NCBI GenBank assembly: GCA_041394885.1
Contig: JAWKHI010000051.1
Location: 1 to 47,833, forward strand
Reading direction: 5' to 3'
Source of the DNA: DSOI01 sp041394885
GTDB lineage: Bacteria; Acidobacteriota; Terriglobia; Bryobacterales; Bryobacteraceae
DNA: 47,833 nt
Below, in pieces: positions 33,402-42,575 of the stretch (position 1 is its first letter; each line of letters opens with the position of its first letter). A program made the position numbers and the translations under genes. Below the pieces are notes generated by a model. The model had not been told where the DNA came from and did no database searches. It was given only the letters and a program-made list of their open reading frames with translations.

Positions 33402-35228
33402 TCAGTAACTGAAGAAAAACTCGGGCAGGTTCAGGAGAGCCCATTGCAGATTCTGGGCGCCTTCCACGCGATCGGCTTTCATCGCGGCGAGAGCGATCTC
33501 TTTTTCTTTAGCCGACGCTCCGCGGGCCAGCGTGCCCAGGAACATTTCATCCACCACGCGCGAGTCATCGGCATAGGAATCCAACAGGCGTTGCACGCGG
33601 CTATCCTTTTGGGCGAGCACGCGCTCACCCACCACGGGCGACTGCATCAGCAGCAGCGGCTGCATCGGGGACCCTTTCAGCAGTTTCGGCGGATTGTTGC
33701 GGTTGGACTGGCCGAAGGTCTGCATGAAGTACTTCAAGTCCCGGTCGCCGGCGGGACCGCTCAACTGCATGGCCATCGTCATCTCGCGGCTTCCAAGCTT
33801 GAAATTGCCCGGGCGGCCGGTTGCGGTGGCGATGGCGTCGTGCAGTTCCTCGGCGCCCAGCATGCGGGCCAACTTACGGGCGAAATATGTGGAGTAAGTA
33901 TCGTTCCACTCGCCGTCGTAACGGGCGGAAAGCTGGTAGGCGTTTGACCGGCAAATGGTGCGGAGGAGATGCTTCAGCGAATGATCGTGATCGCGGAAAT
34001 CCGACGCCAGTTCCTCGAGCAGTTCCGGGTGAGACGGCTGCGCATCCCAACCGGCGGGCAGAGCCTTGGGGTTCAAGCGTGCCAAGTCGAATTCATCGTA
34101 CGGCTCCACGATGCCGAGGCCCATCATCCGCCACCAGAACATGTTCACAGTGGCGCGGGCAAACTGCGGATCGGCGGTGAGCATCCGGCCCATCTCCACG
34201 CGCGGCTCCACGCCCGGCGCGGGCTTTTCGCCGGTCAGAATGAACGCGGCGTCGTTGGGGCCTCCGAAGCGCGGCACACGAATCATGCTGGGGCCTTTGG
34301 TATCGTAGCCATCCGCTCCGTCGTCAATGAGGAACTCGCCCGATTGCGGCTTGCCGTGCTCCCAATACATGAGGTAGCGGGAATTCCCAAGGAAAGAAGC
34401 GAACTGGTAAAACTGCCGGCGTGTCTTGCCGGTGAGATAGACGTTCACCTTTTCGAGATGGGCGCGCCCGTCGTGGCAGGAGATGCAGGAAAGGTTCACG
34501 CCGAGAAAAGTCTTGGCATAGAGCACCGCCAGTTCGTCATGGGTGTCGGTCTGCTGCACCATCCCCAGATCGACGCCGTCATCGGGCTGCGGCTTGCCTT
34601 GGACGTGCTCGCGCGCAATGACGCTCGAGGCCGCAACGATGTGGTTGGATTTGGCGGACGCCGCCATGATATCGCGAGCCACCTCGTCGTAGGGCCGGTC
34701 GACGCGCAAGTTCTCCTTCATCCAGTAGTGAAACAGGTGCTGACCGCGCCCCATCTTGCCGTTGGCGCGGAATACATCCATGAAAAAGTAGGCCCATTTG
34801 TCGACGAAAGCCTCGCTCTCCAGTAGCTGGTCAATCAGCTTGTCGCGCTTGGCCGCGTCCGGATCGCCGGTGAACTCGCGAACCTGCTGCGCGGTAGGAA
34901 TGCGCCCTGTCAGGTCGAGCATCGTCCGCCGGAGAAATTCGGCGTCTGTGGACCGCGGTGCCGGCGCCACCCGGTCACGCTGCATTTTGCCGAAGATGTG
35001 CTTGTCGACGAAGTTGCGGGCCGGGACCGCAGCGGGAGGCGTTACGGCTGGAAGTCCCTGGGCGAGTTGTTCGGTCACCGCCCCGGCATCAGGTTTTTTC
35101 GGAGTGAGCAGCGGCGCATGCACTTCGGAGAAGCGTTCCGGAGAGAGCGATTCCTCTTTGTTCGCGGACGTCTTGTCGGCTGCAAACAGAGTGCTGGCGG
35201 CGATCGCGAACACGGCGAACCAGTGCAT
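33402..35228 (-). CDS. DUF1549/DUF1553 domain protein with CxxCH motif
   Basis: A 608-residue secreted protein. The start at 35228 is chosen because it opens a signal peptide (WFAVFAIAASTLFAA) and has GGGAGA upstream; an earlier ATG at 35333 would add 35 residues without a leader. The DUF1549 part (FVDKHIFGKMQRDRVAP, RRTMLDLTGRIPTAQQVREF) is followed by LGVNLSCISCHDGRAHLEKV, with a CxxCH heme-type motif, and the DUF1553 part (MLTADPQFARATVNMFWWRM, CRSNAYQLSARYDGEW). It is the first gene of the leftward group with DUF1501. Whether heme is bound is not known. Confidence 0.92.
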   Translation of the reverse strand: MHWFAVFAIAASTLFAADKTSANKEESLSPERFSEVHAPLLTPKKPDAGAVTEQLAQGLPAVTPPAAVPARNFVDKHIFGKMQRDRVAPAPRSTDAEFLRRTMLDLTGRIPTAQQVREFTGDPDAAKRDKLIDQLLESEAFVDKWAYFFMDVFRANGKMGRGQHLFHYWMKENLRVDRPYDEVARDIMAASAKSNHIVAASSVIAREHVQGKPQPDDGVDLGMVQQTDTHDELAVLYAKTFLGVNLSCISCHDGRAHLEKVNVYLTGKTRRQFYQFASFLGNSRYLMYWEHGKPQSGEFLIDDGADGYDTKGPSMIRVPRFGGPNDAAFILTGEKPAPGVEPRVEMGRMLTADPQFARATVNMFWWRMMGLGIVEPYDEFDLARLNPKALPAGWDAQPSHPELLEELASDFRDHDHSLKHLLRTICRSNAYQLSARYDGEWNDTYSTYFARKLARMLGAEELHDAIATATGRPGNFKLGSREMTMAMQLSGPAGDRDLKYFMQTFGQSNRNNPPKLLKGSPMQPLLLMQSPVVGERVLAQKDSRVQRLLDSYADDSRVVDEMFLGTLARGASAKEKEIALAAMKADRVEGAQNLQWALLNLPEFFFSY

Positions 35229-35261
35229 GCACAAGTCTCCCTTGGGGGTGAATTTGCCACA

Positions 35262-35290
35262 AGTATGTAACATCTTCCAGTGCGAGTCAA
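35262..35290 (-). promoter_or_regulatory. Sigma-70-like promoter for the DUF1549 operon
   Basis: On the minus strand TTGACT (35290-35285) and CATACT (35267-35262) are separated by 17 bases. They fit five and four of six consensus bases. The site lies in the divergent gap to the aldo/keto reductase gene, about 33 bases before the DUF1549 start. Confidence 0.5.
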
Positions 35291-35365
35291 CGGGCGGCGG
35301 CCCATGGTGACCGTCCGGCCAGCGCGATCGCACCGTGTTCCCTCCCTAGACGTTATCCTGAAAGC

Positions 35366-36499
35366 ATGCTTGATCGCCGCGAATTCCTCACAGCCTCTCT
35401 TGCCGCCGCCATCGCCCGGAAGGCGCCCGGCGCGGAACGCCGGGCAATAGGGGAATGGCGCAACAAACACGAGCAGATGGCCTACCGGCGGTTCGGACGC
35501 ACCGGCTTCATGATTTCAGAGATGGTGATGGGCGGCAATACCATCGCACCCGACAATTGGGAACACGTCCTGCCCGCCATGGACATGGGTCTCAACTATC
35601 TCGACACCGCACCGGCGTACGGCAAGGGGAAAAGCGAACTCGGCTACGCGCATGTACTGAAAGCGCGCCGGAGGGATACGTTTTTCCTGAATACCAAGAT
35701 CAGCCTTTGGGACGACAACCGCAGCCAGGTTTACGCCAAGATCTTCTCGAGCCTCCCCGAGTCCGAGCAGAAGAAGCTCCGCACCAAGGCCCTCGATGCC
35801 ATCGAAAAACGCCGCGTTCTCGATCCCGATTACCTCGGCGGCTACTTCAAGAGCCAGGCCGGAGAGGTCCACGCCGCCGCGCTGGCGGACGCCGTTTCTG
35901 AAAAATACGGCGATCAAATCGACCGCGGCAAGAACTATCGCAAGCTGATCATAGACTCGTTTCACGAATCCCTGCGGCGGCTGGGCACGGATCATACCGA
36001 CATCCTGATGTGCCCTCACGGCGCATCCACGCCCACCGAGATTCTCCGCCATCCGGAAATCTTTGAAGCGTTCGAAGAGTTGAAGCAACAGGGGAAAGTC
36101 CGTTACCTGGGCGTTTCCGCACACAGTGATCCGGCGGGTATTCTGGAAGCCGCCATGCAGGCGAAAGTCTATTCGGTGGCCATGCTCGCCTACAGCATCG
36201 TCAACCATCGCTTCATGGCGAAGCAACTCGAGAAAGCCCGCAAAGCGGACTTCGGCGTGATCGCGATGAAGGTGGCGCGCCCCGTCTACAATGGGCGCGG
36301 GGACGGTACGAAAGACGACCCGGCGCGGGTGAAGCTCATTCAGGACGCCGTGCCCGGTCCTATCAAGGTCCCACACAAAGCCTATTTGTGGGCACTGCGC
36401 AATCCCAATCTGAGCGGCGTGATCTCCGAACTCGTCAACCTGGAGTTGGTGAAGGACAATCTGCCCCTCGCCGCCGCGCAGAAGTCCGGCCACGCCTGA
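35366..36499 (+). CDS. Aldo/keto reductase with Tat-type leader
   Basis: A 377-residue oxidoreductase. The N-terminus DRREFLTASLAAAIA is a twin-arginine signal. The catalytic tetrad is visible as Asp in NYLDTAPAYGKG, Tyr in the same stretch, Lys in FFLNTKIS and His in LMCPHGAST. Typical later strands are VRYLGVSAHSD and GVIAMKVARPV. An insertion of about 50 residues after FLNTKISLWDD is larger than in the common enzymes. It is probably exported with its NADP bound, like the Gfo/Idh protein at 10427. The next gene begins seven bases after its stop. Substrate unknown. Confidence 0.92.
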   Translation: MLDRREFLTASLAAAIARKAPGAERRAIGEWRNKHEQMAYRRFGRTGFMISEMVMGGNTIAPDNWEHVLPAMDMGLNYLDTAPAYGKGKSELGYAHVLKARRRDTFFLNTKISLWDDNRSQVYAKIFSSLPESEQKKLRTKALDAIEKRRVLDPDYLGGYFKSQAGEVHAAALADAVSEKYGDQIDRGKNYRKLIIDSFHESLRRLGTDHTDILMCPHGASTPTEILRHPEIFEAFEELKQQGKVRYLGVSAHSDPAGILEAAMQAKVYSVAMLAYSIVNHRFMAKQLEKARKADFGVIAMKVARPVYNGRGDGTKDDPARVKLIQDAVPGPIKVPHKAYLWALRNPNLSGVISELVNLELVKDNLPLAAAQKSGHA

Positions 36500-36506
36500 A
36501 CCGCTC

Positions 36507-37010
36507 ATGCTCAACCGCGAAGGTATTCCCTACGAAGAGCTCGCCGAGTCGGAGATCGCGCGCCAACAGTCAGAAGCTTCGCGCCTTGGCCTGTGGCTGC
36601 TGCTCATTTCGATCAGCATTTTTTTCATCGCGCTCTCGGTAGTGCTGGCGTTGCGCAGCCGTGTGATCGATGAGTGGACAGGCGTGCCGATTCCCTGGGG
36701 CGTCTGGCTGAGCACAGCGATTCTCGCCGCGTCCAGTTATGTGCTTCAGCGCAGCGATCGAGTCACCGGCATCCGCCTGGGGTGGGTGTTTCTGGCCGTG
36801 CAAGTCTTCGCGTGGTGGCAGATCATTTCCGAGACTGGACCCGGCAGCTGGTTCTTCTGGACCTTCAGCGGCCTGCACGCAATCCATGTCCTCGGCGGTC
36901 TCGCCGCATTCCGCTGGGCTCGCTTCGACCTGGCCCGCATCTACTGGCACTTTCTCACCGCGCTTTGGCTGTACGTGATGATCCTGTTCGTCGTCCTGCG
37001 CGCGCGGTAG
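36507..37010 (+). CDS. Cytochrome c oxidase subunit III-like protein (orphan)
   Basis: A 167-residue membrane protein with five hydrophobic segments. It matches short subunit III (CoxC/CtaE) proteins: LGLWLLLISISIFFIALSV, ILAASSYVLQRSDR, and the signature SWFFWTFSGLHAIHVLGGLA, where the family has HALHVxGG. Subunits I and II are not in the window, so this copy is an orphan beside an aldo/keto reductase and a sialidase-like gene. The gaps of seven bases before it and one base after it suggest co-expression. It might serve an oxidase encoded elsewhere or have a different role. The family call is firm, the role is not. Confidence 0.85.
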   Translation: MLNREGIPYEELAESEIARQQSEASRLGLWLLLISISIFFIALSVVLALRSRVIDEWTGVPIPWGVWLSTAILAASSYVLQRSDRVTGIRLGWVFLAVQVFAWWQIISETGPGSWFFWTFSGLHAIHVLGGLAAFRWARFDLARIYWHFLTALWLYVMILFVVLRAR

Positions 37011-37011
37011 C

Positions 37012-38172
37012 ATGCTGACGCGCCGCCAATTCGTGCTGGCAGCCGCCCTGGCTCCGGATGCGTCCGCCGCCGCGCCGGAACTCTGGACACCCCGGGCGCC
37101 CGTGCCTGAATCCGGAGCTCTCGAAGATGTGGCCGATGTAAGTTTCCATATCATTAAGGCCCACGAGCCAGAGGCCGACGGTTACAGCTTTCTCCATGGT
37201 GTGGGGCTCTGCTGGCACAAGGGGATGCTCTACGCTTCCTTCGGGCATAACAAAGGCAAGGAGAACACCAGCGGCGAAGAGTCAAGGGGCCGGTTCAGCC
37301 GCGATGGCGGCCGGACGTGGAGCGGCGTTTTCACGATTGACGACGGCGCCGAGTCACCCGATCTGGCGGTTAGTCACGGCGTGTTTCTTTCCCACGCGGG
37401 CCGATTGTGGGCATTCATGGGCGCCTTTCACGGCGAACGGCAACGCGTCCACACCAGGGCCTATTTTCTCGACGAACGGCGGAATTCGTGGACATTCCGG
37501 GGCGTCGCGCTGGATGGAGGATTCTGGCCCATGCAACAGCCAATTCAACTGGCCGACGGAAACTGGATCATGGCTGGTCTGCACGTGGGCGACGACAACC
37601 CCGCGGCCGTCGCCATCAGCCACGGCGCCGATTTCACAAAGTGGCGTCAGGTGGTGATCCCGCAAGCGCCCGGACTGGGCAGAATGTGGGGCGAGTCGAC
37701 GGTGATTGTCTACAGTGAAGAAAGTCGCGGCGATCGCGTTCTCAACATCGCGCGATACGGAGACCAGCCGATGGCGTTGGTGGCCGAGAGCCGCGACCAT
37801 GGACGCACCTGGACGCCGTCAACGGTTTCGAACCTGCCGATGGTGACATCCAAACCCTACGCCGGGACGCTCAGCAATGGCTTCCATTACCTCATAGCCA
37901 CCACCACCGCGGACTCTGCCCGGCGGCGGTCCCCATTGACGATCGCTCTGAGCCCTCCTGGCGAGCCACGATTCCGACGCATCCTGCGCATCCGGGATTC
38001 CGTGACTGCCGCGCCCCTCGTTGATTCCAACCCGGGGGCCGCTCTGTCTTACCCGTACGCCTTGGAGCACGAGGAGCATCTCTACGTCGGGTACTCGAAC
38101 AACGGCGGGCGAGTGGGCCAGAACATCAACTCAGCGGAATTGGCCGTGATTCCAATCGCGGCTCTGCGCTGA
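37012..38172 (+). CDS. Sialidase-like (BNR) beta-propeller protein, Tat-type leader
   Basis: A 386-residue exported protein starting one base after the subunit III-like gene. The leader is RRQFVLAAALAP. Two Asp-box motifs, SRDGGRTW and SRDHGRTW, mark the sialidase-type six-bladed propeller. Strands such as GLCWHKGMLYASFGHNKG and PIQLADGNWIMAGLHVG follow the exo-alpha-sialidase pattern. The catalytic arginine triad and Tyr/Glu pair could not be assigned with confidence, so another glycan-binding or glycosidase role is possible. Its place next to oxidoreductases and TonB receptors suits carbohydrate use. Confidence 0.8.
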   Translation: MLTRRQFVLAAALAPDASAAAPELWTPRAPVPESGALEDVADVSFHIIKAHEPEADGYSFLHGVGLCWHKGMLYASFGHNKGKENTSGEESRGRFSRDGGRTWSGVFTIDDGAESPDLAVSHGVFLSHAGRLWAFMGAFHGERQRVHTRAYFLDERRNSWTFRGVALDGGFWPMQQPIQLADGNWIMAGLHVGDDNPAAVAISHGADFTKWRQVVIPQAPGLGRMWGESTVIVYSEESRGDRVLNIARYGDQPMALVAESRDHGRTWTPSTVSNLPMVTSKPYAGTLSNGFHYLIATTTADSARRRSPLTIALSPPGEPRFRRILRIRDSVTAAPLVDSNPGAALSYPYALEHEEHLYVGYSNNGGRVGQNINSAELAVIPIAALR

Positions 38173-38248
38173 CAGCACTGTGCGGCTGTAGCGGGACTCC
38201 CGCCACGGAGATTCCTTCATCATCGTCAATCGATGTACCCTGAAATCG
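38173..38248. terminator. Short GC hairpin after the sialidase-like gene
   Basis: GCGGG (38191-38195) and CCCGC (38199-38203) form a five-base stem with a three-base loop. There is no T-tract, so a terminator role is only possible. The gap also holds the next gene's start region. Confidence 0.2.
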
Positions 38249-38842
38249 ATGCGTTGTTGCGCCTACCTAAAGCTGGGCCTGATCCTTTGTGCCTCCGCCG
38301 TGGGAGCATCCGAGCGCACCACTGTTTTCTTCGATTTTCGCGGCGCCGTCTCAACTCCGGTTTATGAGGAGATGAAACGCGAACTGACGCGCCTGTTCGA
38401 CGGCGGAAGCAGGCGCTTTGCCTGGAAGCGGCTGGAGGAGGCTTCGGAGCTTGGTCCTCTACCGGACCTCGCTGTCCTGCGCCTGACCGGTGACTGCCGC
38501 ATGCCGCCTGCCTGGCCCGCGATGGACGAACGAGGCCCGCTCGCCTGGACGCACATCAGTGAGGGATCCATCCTGACCTTCGGGGGCGTCAACTGCGAGC
38601 GACTGCGAGCGGCGGTCGCCACCGCGCTTTGGGGCGGCGATCGCGGACGCGCCGATATCATGCTCGGCCGCGCTCTTGGCCGCGTCGCGGCCCACGAATT
38701 GGTCCATATGTTCGCCCGTACGAAGACTCATTCCGCGCAGGGGCTGGCCAGGACCGGTCTCACGGCGGCGGAGTTGGTTAGTGACAACGGGGGCTTTTCA
38801 CCCGAAGATTTGCACCGCCTGGACGCCGATCAACAAAAATGA
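38249..38842 (+). CDS. Putative secreted HExxH metalloprotease-like protein
   Basis: A 197-residue protein with a signal peptide (LKLGLILCASAVGA). The C-terminal half contains HELVH (149-153), a zinc-protease signature, with a further His at 161 (HELVHMFARTKTH). The spacing is longer by two residues than in metzincins. RTGLTAAELVSDNGGFSPED follows; similar short proteins with HELxHxF and a conserved C-terminus are common in Acidobacteriota, but I know of no assigned function. It is not obviously linked to its neighbours, and lies before the intergenic region of the next TonB receptor. Confidence 0.65.
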   Translation: MRCCAYLKLGLILCASAVGASERTTVFFDFRGAVSTPVYEEMKRELTRLFDGGSRRFAWKRLEEASELGPLPDLAVLRLTGDCRMPPAWPAMDERGPLAWTHISEGSILTFGGVNCERLRAAVATALWGGDRGRADIMLGRALGRVAAHELVHMFARTKTHSAQGLARTGLTAAELVSDNGGFSPEDLHRLDADQQK

Positions 38843-38865
38843 TCGACGGTACAACGATTTTTGTA

Positions 38866-38895
38866 TTGACGTCCGGGGTGCCGATCCTTTAGCAT
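38866..38895 (+). promoter_or_regulatory. Possible promoter for the TonB receptor/aminotransferase unit
   Basis: TTGACG (38866-38871) is followed 18 bases later by TAGCAT (38890-38895). The -35 is good, the -10 weak. The 226-base gap before the receptor is the natural place for the promoter; the remaining 170 bases hold no other feature I could see. Confidence 0.3.
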
Positions 38896-39068
38896 TGATC
38901 CTGAGAAACAGGGGCTTTCGCCTCGTTCCCGTTGACTTGACTGTTTCTTCCCTCTTGCGCTGATCTCATCTCCGTTGATCAGTCTCACTCTCCGTCTGAA
39001 CCTTGCGCCGGCCTTGTACGCTTGAACCGGCATTTCACCTAACAACAGACTCGTGACGGGAGACCTGC

Positions 39069-42000
39069 ATGTATTTACCGAACACTATTCGTGTGTCAGC
39101 GTTCGCTAGCATCCTCAGCCTGACCGCGCCCGCGCTCGTGGCACAGTCGTTTCAAGGCGGGGTACGCGGACGGATCCATGACCAAAGTGGAGCCGCGATC
39201 CCGACGGCCAAAGTCACTTTGACCGCCCAGGCCACCAACGTCAGCCGTTCGACGCTCTCCAATGACGCCGGAGAGTACTCCTTTCCAGCCGTAAACCCGG
39301 AGGCCTATTCCATCACCGTCGAAAGTCCCGGTTTCAAGTTCGCATCGCGCCAAGTAACGGTACAAACGCAGACGTTTCTTACAGTAGACGTTGCCATGGA
39401 GTTAGGCAATGTTACCGAGACCGTCAATGTGACCGAAGAAGTTCCGCTGATGGAAACTGCGAACGCTTCCACGGGTCAAGTAGTAGATCGCCAGAAGCTC
39501 GTCGACCTACCTAACCTCGGACGCAATCCGTTCATGATGTCGAAGATCGCACAGAACGTGGTCCCCGCTGGCAATCCGATTTACAACCGAATGCAAGATC
39601 AGTCTGGCTCATCGCAGATCTCCATCGCCGGCGGGCCTGTTCGCGGCAATAACTATTTGCTCGACGGAATCCCGATCACAGACTCCGTCAATAGGGCCGT
39701 GATCATACCGACCATTGAGTCAGTACAGGAAGTGAAGATTCAAGCCAATACGTACGACGCCGAAATGGGCCGTACAGGCGGAGGTGTCTTCAATACCTAT
39801 CTAAAATCCGGCACGAACCATTTGCACGGCAGCGGCTTCGGCTACATACGCGAGACTACCTGGGCCGCTAATAGCTTCTTCAATAATCGCGGCGACCTTC
39901 CGAGGGCGGAACAGCCGTTCAGGAACTACGGCGGCTCACTGGGCGGACCGATCATCCTGCCGAGACTCTACGACGGCCGCAACCAGACTTTCTTTTGGAT
40001 CGGGGCGGAAGCGTATCGCCAGACGTCCGCGCTGGGTTCCGAGTACTCGGTCCCGACCCTGGCGGAGCGTGCCGGAGACTTCTCATCGAGCGCGTCCCGC
40101 GCCGGCGGCGCCCAGATCATCTACGATCCGCTCACCACGCTGACCACTGGCGGGCAGTTCTCCCGAACTCCATTCCCTGGCAACAGAATTCCCACCAGCC
40201 GTATCGATACCGTTGGCCGGAACATAGCGGCCACTTATCCAACGCCAAGTCGCGCCGCGGACTTCCTGGGAGCGAATAACTACAGTGCTTCGGCCAGTCT
40301 CTATGACCGTGCCGACCAAGCTTCCTTCAAGGCTGATCACGAGCTCGCACCCTGGTGGCGAGCCAGCGTCTCCTACCTCCACTACGGGAGTCGCGAGCCC
40401 GGCGAGAACTGGTTTGGCGGCACAACGGGTCCCTCTTCCTGGCTGCTCGCACGGAAAGTGGATGCCACTCAGGTCAACAATGTCCTGACTCTGAACCCGA
40501 CCACCGTGGTCAATATCCGCTACGGCTTCAACCGCTTCCCGAACGCTTCCACGCAACGATCGATGGGGTACGATCTCGCCGCACTCGGCTTCGCTCCTGC
40601 ATTCACGAGCGCGGTACAAAGCCCGACGTTCCCGAACGTCACCATGGAGACGTTCGCCAGCCTCGGCACAAACAGCAATTCATTCACAGTCTATCACTCG
40701 AAGAATCTTCTCGGGAGTGTCTCGAAGTTTATCGGCCGGCACAACCTGAAGGCCGGCGCGGACTTCCGCCGCATCAATATCGACGGCGTCAACTACGGCA
40801 ACAACTCCGGTGCATTCACATTTCGCGATGTCTTCACCCGGGCAACGCCCGTGAGCGCAACGGCAGGAACCGGAAGTGACTTGGCCACCATGCTACTCGG
40901 CTATCCCGTGGCCGGAGACGGTATCGTGGCGTCGAACCTATTCCAACACATCGATTACTATGCGGCCTACTTTCATGATGATTTCCGGCTCAGCTCACGC
41001 CTCACGCTCAACCTGGGCCTACGCTACGAGTATGAGACCGGCCTGCAGGGCAATGAAAACGCCCTTGTGACGGGCTTTGACAGGACCGCCGTAAATCCGC
41101 TGCCGACGGTGGGAGGCGCGCCTCAACCAAACGGGGCCTTGATGTACGCAGGCTTGAACGGTGCGCCCACTCAGACGGGAAACAATAATCGCAACAAATT
41201 GTCGCCCCGCGTCGGCGCCGCCTATTCGCTCGATTCTAAAACCACGATACGCGGCGGGTACGGCTTGTTCTGGGCCCCGATTCCGTACGGTCTCCAATCG
41301 ACGCTCGGCTACGCGCAAACCACTCCCGTACTGGCTTCCGTGGACGGCAACGCAACCCCGGCCTCCAGCCTGAGTAATCCATTCCCGAACGGCCTGCTCC
41401 CGATCGTCGGCAACAGCCTTGGACAATTGGCCGGAATCGGACAGACGGTGAGTTTCATCGATCAGTTCCACCGTTCTCCCCGAGTGCATCAGTACTCGTT
41501 CGACATCCAACGGGAAGTTAAGGGATTGACGCTACTTGCCGGTTATGTCGGCACCACGAGCCGCAACATGGTGCTTGGCACCGGAACGATCAACATCAAT
41601 CAGCTAGACCCGTCAAACTTCAGTATTGGCCGGCCGCTGCTCGACAGGGTTCCGAACCTCTACTATAGTGCAGGCGGACCTGGCCTTATCGGAGCCACCT
41701 CAATCACGCGGGCTCAATCACTCATGCCGTTTCCGCAGTTCGATCGCGTGAATCTGACGTTCTCCGATCAGAACAAAGGCCGCTACGATTCGCTTGTGCT
41801 CAAGGCACAGAAGCGCATGGCCCACGGAATCAGCTTTGTTACCACGTGGACATGGTCCAAGAACATGGACGCCAGTTTCGGGGGGCCCGGCAACAACTTG
41901 AACACCGCCGGCGCTCTGCAGAACTCCTATGACCCGTTCGGCGAATACGGCTTGGCGGTTGTCGACGCCACCCACCGCTGGGCGAGTGCTTTCACCTACG

Positions 42001-42515
42001 AATTACCATTCGGCAGGGGCCGGGCTCTTCTGAGCAGCAGCCGTCTATTGGACGCCGTTGTCGGTGGATGGTCAGTGAACGCGGTCTCGATCTACCAGAG
42101 CGGCTTCCCACTGGCCATTACGCAACAGTCGAATAATAACAGCGCGCTCGGCGCGGGCCAGCGACCCAATGCCACCGGCGTCTCACCGTCGGTCACCGGA
42201 AGCTTTGCGCAGAGGCTGGATGGGTGGATCAATCCGGCGGCGTTCTCCCAGGCGCCAGCTTTCGCTTTCGGCAATCTCAGCCGCTCCACCTCCCTGCGCG
42301 GCCCTGGACAGGCGTCCTGGGACATGTCGGTCTTCAAGACGTTCACATTGATGGAAGGCGTAAAGGCGCAGTTCCGTGCCGAGGCGCTCAACGCTTTCAA
42401 TACTCCGCAGTTCCGCTCGCCAAACACTACGTTTGGCAATGCGAACTTCGGCCGGGTTACGAGTCAGGCCAACTTTCCGCGCCTGATTCAACTCGGAGTT
42501 CGATTCTTTCTCTAA
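39069..42515 (+). CDS. TonB-dependent receptor with carboxypeptidase-regulatory-like domain
   Basis: A 1148-residue receptor, the third of its type here. GGGAG precedes the ATG. The signal peptide ends at ALVAQ; the regulatory domain begins GVRGRIHDQSGAAIPTAKVT. The plug includes LVDLPNLGRNPFMMSKIA, and the last strand ends LIQLGVRFFL. The next gene, a Tat-type aminotransferase, starts 60 bases later on the same strand, followed by a SulP transporter. Together they suggest uptake of a nitrogen- or sulfur-containing compound, but no direct evidence of ligand exists in the sequence. Confidence 0.95.
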   Translation: MYLPNTIRVSAFASILSLTAPALVAQSFQGGVRGRIHDQSGAAIPTAKVTLTAQATNVSRSTLSNDAGEYSFPAVNPEAYSITVESPGFKFASRQVTVQTQTFLTVDVAMELGNVTETVNVTEEVPLMETANASTGQVVDRQKLVDLPNLGRNPFMMSKIAQNVVPAGNPIYNRMQDQSGSSQISIAGGPVRGNNYLLDGIPITDSVNRAVIIPTIESVQEVKIQANTYDAEMGRTGGGVFNTYLKSGTNHLHGSGFGYIRETTWAANSFFNNRGDLPRAEQPFRNYGGSLGGPIILPRLYDGRNQTFFWIGAEAYRQTSALGSEYSVPTLAERAGDFSSSASRAGGAQIIYDPLTTLTTGGQFSRTPFPGNRIPTSRIDTVGRNIAATYPTPSRAADFLGANNYSASASLYDRADQASFKADHELAPWWRASVSYLHYGSREPGENWFGGTTGPSSWLLARKVDATQVNNVLTLNPTTVVNIRYGFNRFPNASTQRSMGYDLAALGFAPAFTSAVQSPTFPNVTMETFASLGTNSNSFTVYHSKNLLGSVSKFIGRHNLKAGADFRRINIDGVNYGNNSGAFTFRDVFTRATPVSATAGTGSDLATMLLGYPVAGDGIVASNLFQHIDYYAAYFHDDFRLSSRLTLNLGLRYEYETGLQGNENALVTGFDRTAVNPLPTVGGAPQPNGALMYAGLNGAPTQTGNNNRNKLSPRVGAAYSLDSKTTIRGGYGLFWAPIPYGLQSTLGYAQTTPVLASVDGNATPASSLSNPFPNGLLPIVGNSLGQLAGIGQTVSFIDQFHRSPRVHQYSFDIQREVKGLTLLAGYVGTTSRNMVLGTGTININQLDPSNFSIGRPLLDRVPNLYYSAGGPGLIGATSITRAQSLMPFPQFDRVNLTFSDQNKGRYDSLVLKAQKRMAHGISFVTTWTWSKNMDASFGGPGNNLNTAGALQNSYDPFGEYGLAVVDATHRWASAFTYELPFGRGRALLSSSRLLDAVVGGWSVNAVSIYQSGFPLAITQQSNNNSALGAGQRPNATGVSPSVTGSFAQRLDGWINPAAFSQAPAFAFGNLSRSTSLRGPGQASWDMSVFKTFTLMEGVKAQFRAEALNAFNTPQFRSPNTTFGNANFGRVTSQANFPRLIQLGVRFFL

Positions 42516-42575
42516 TCTCTCAAAGGCCCATCCTCACAGTTACGTAAAGATATCTCAGGCAAGGAGTTATTGCTA

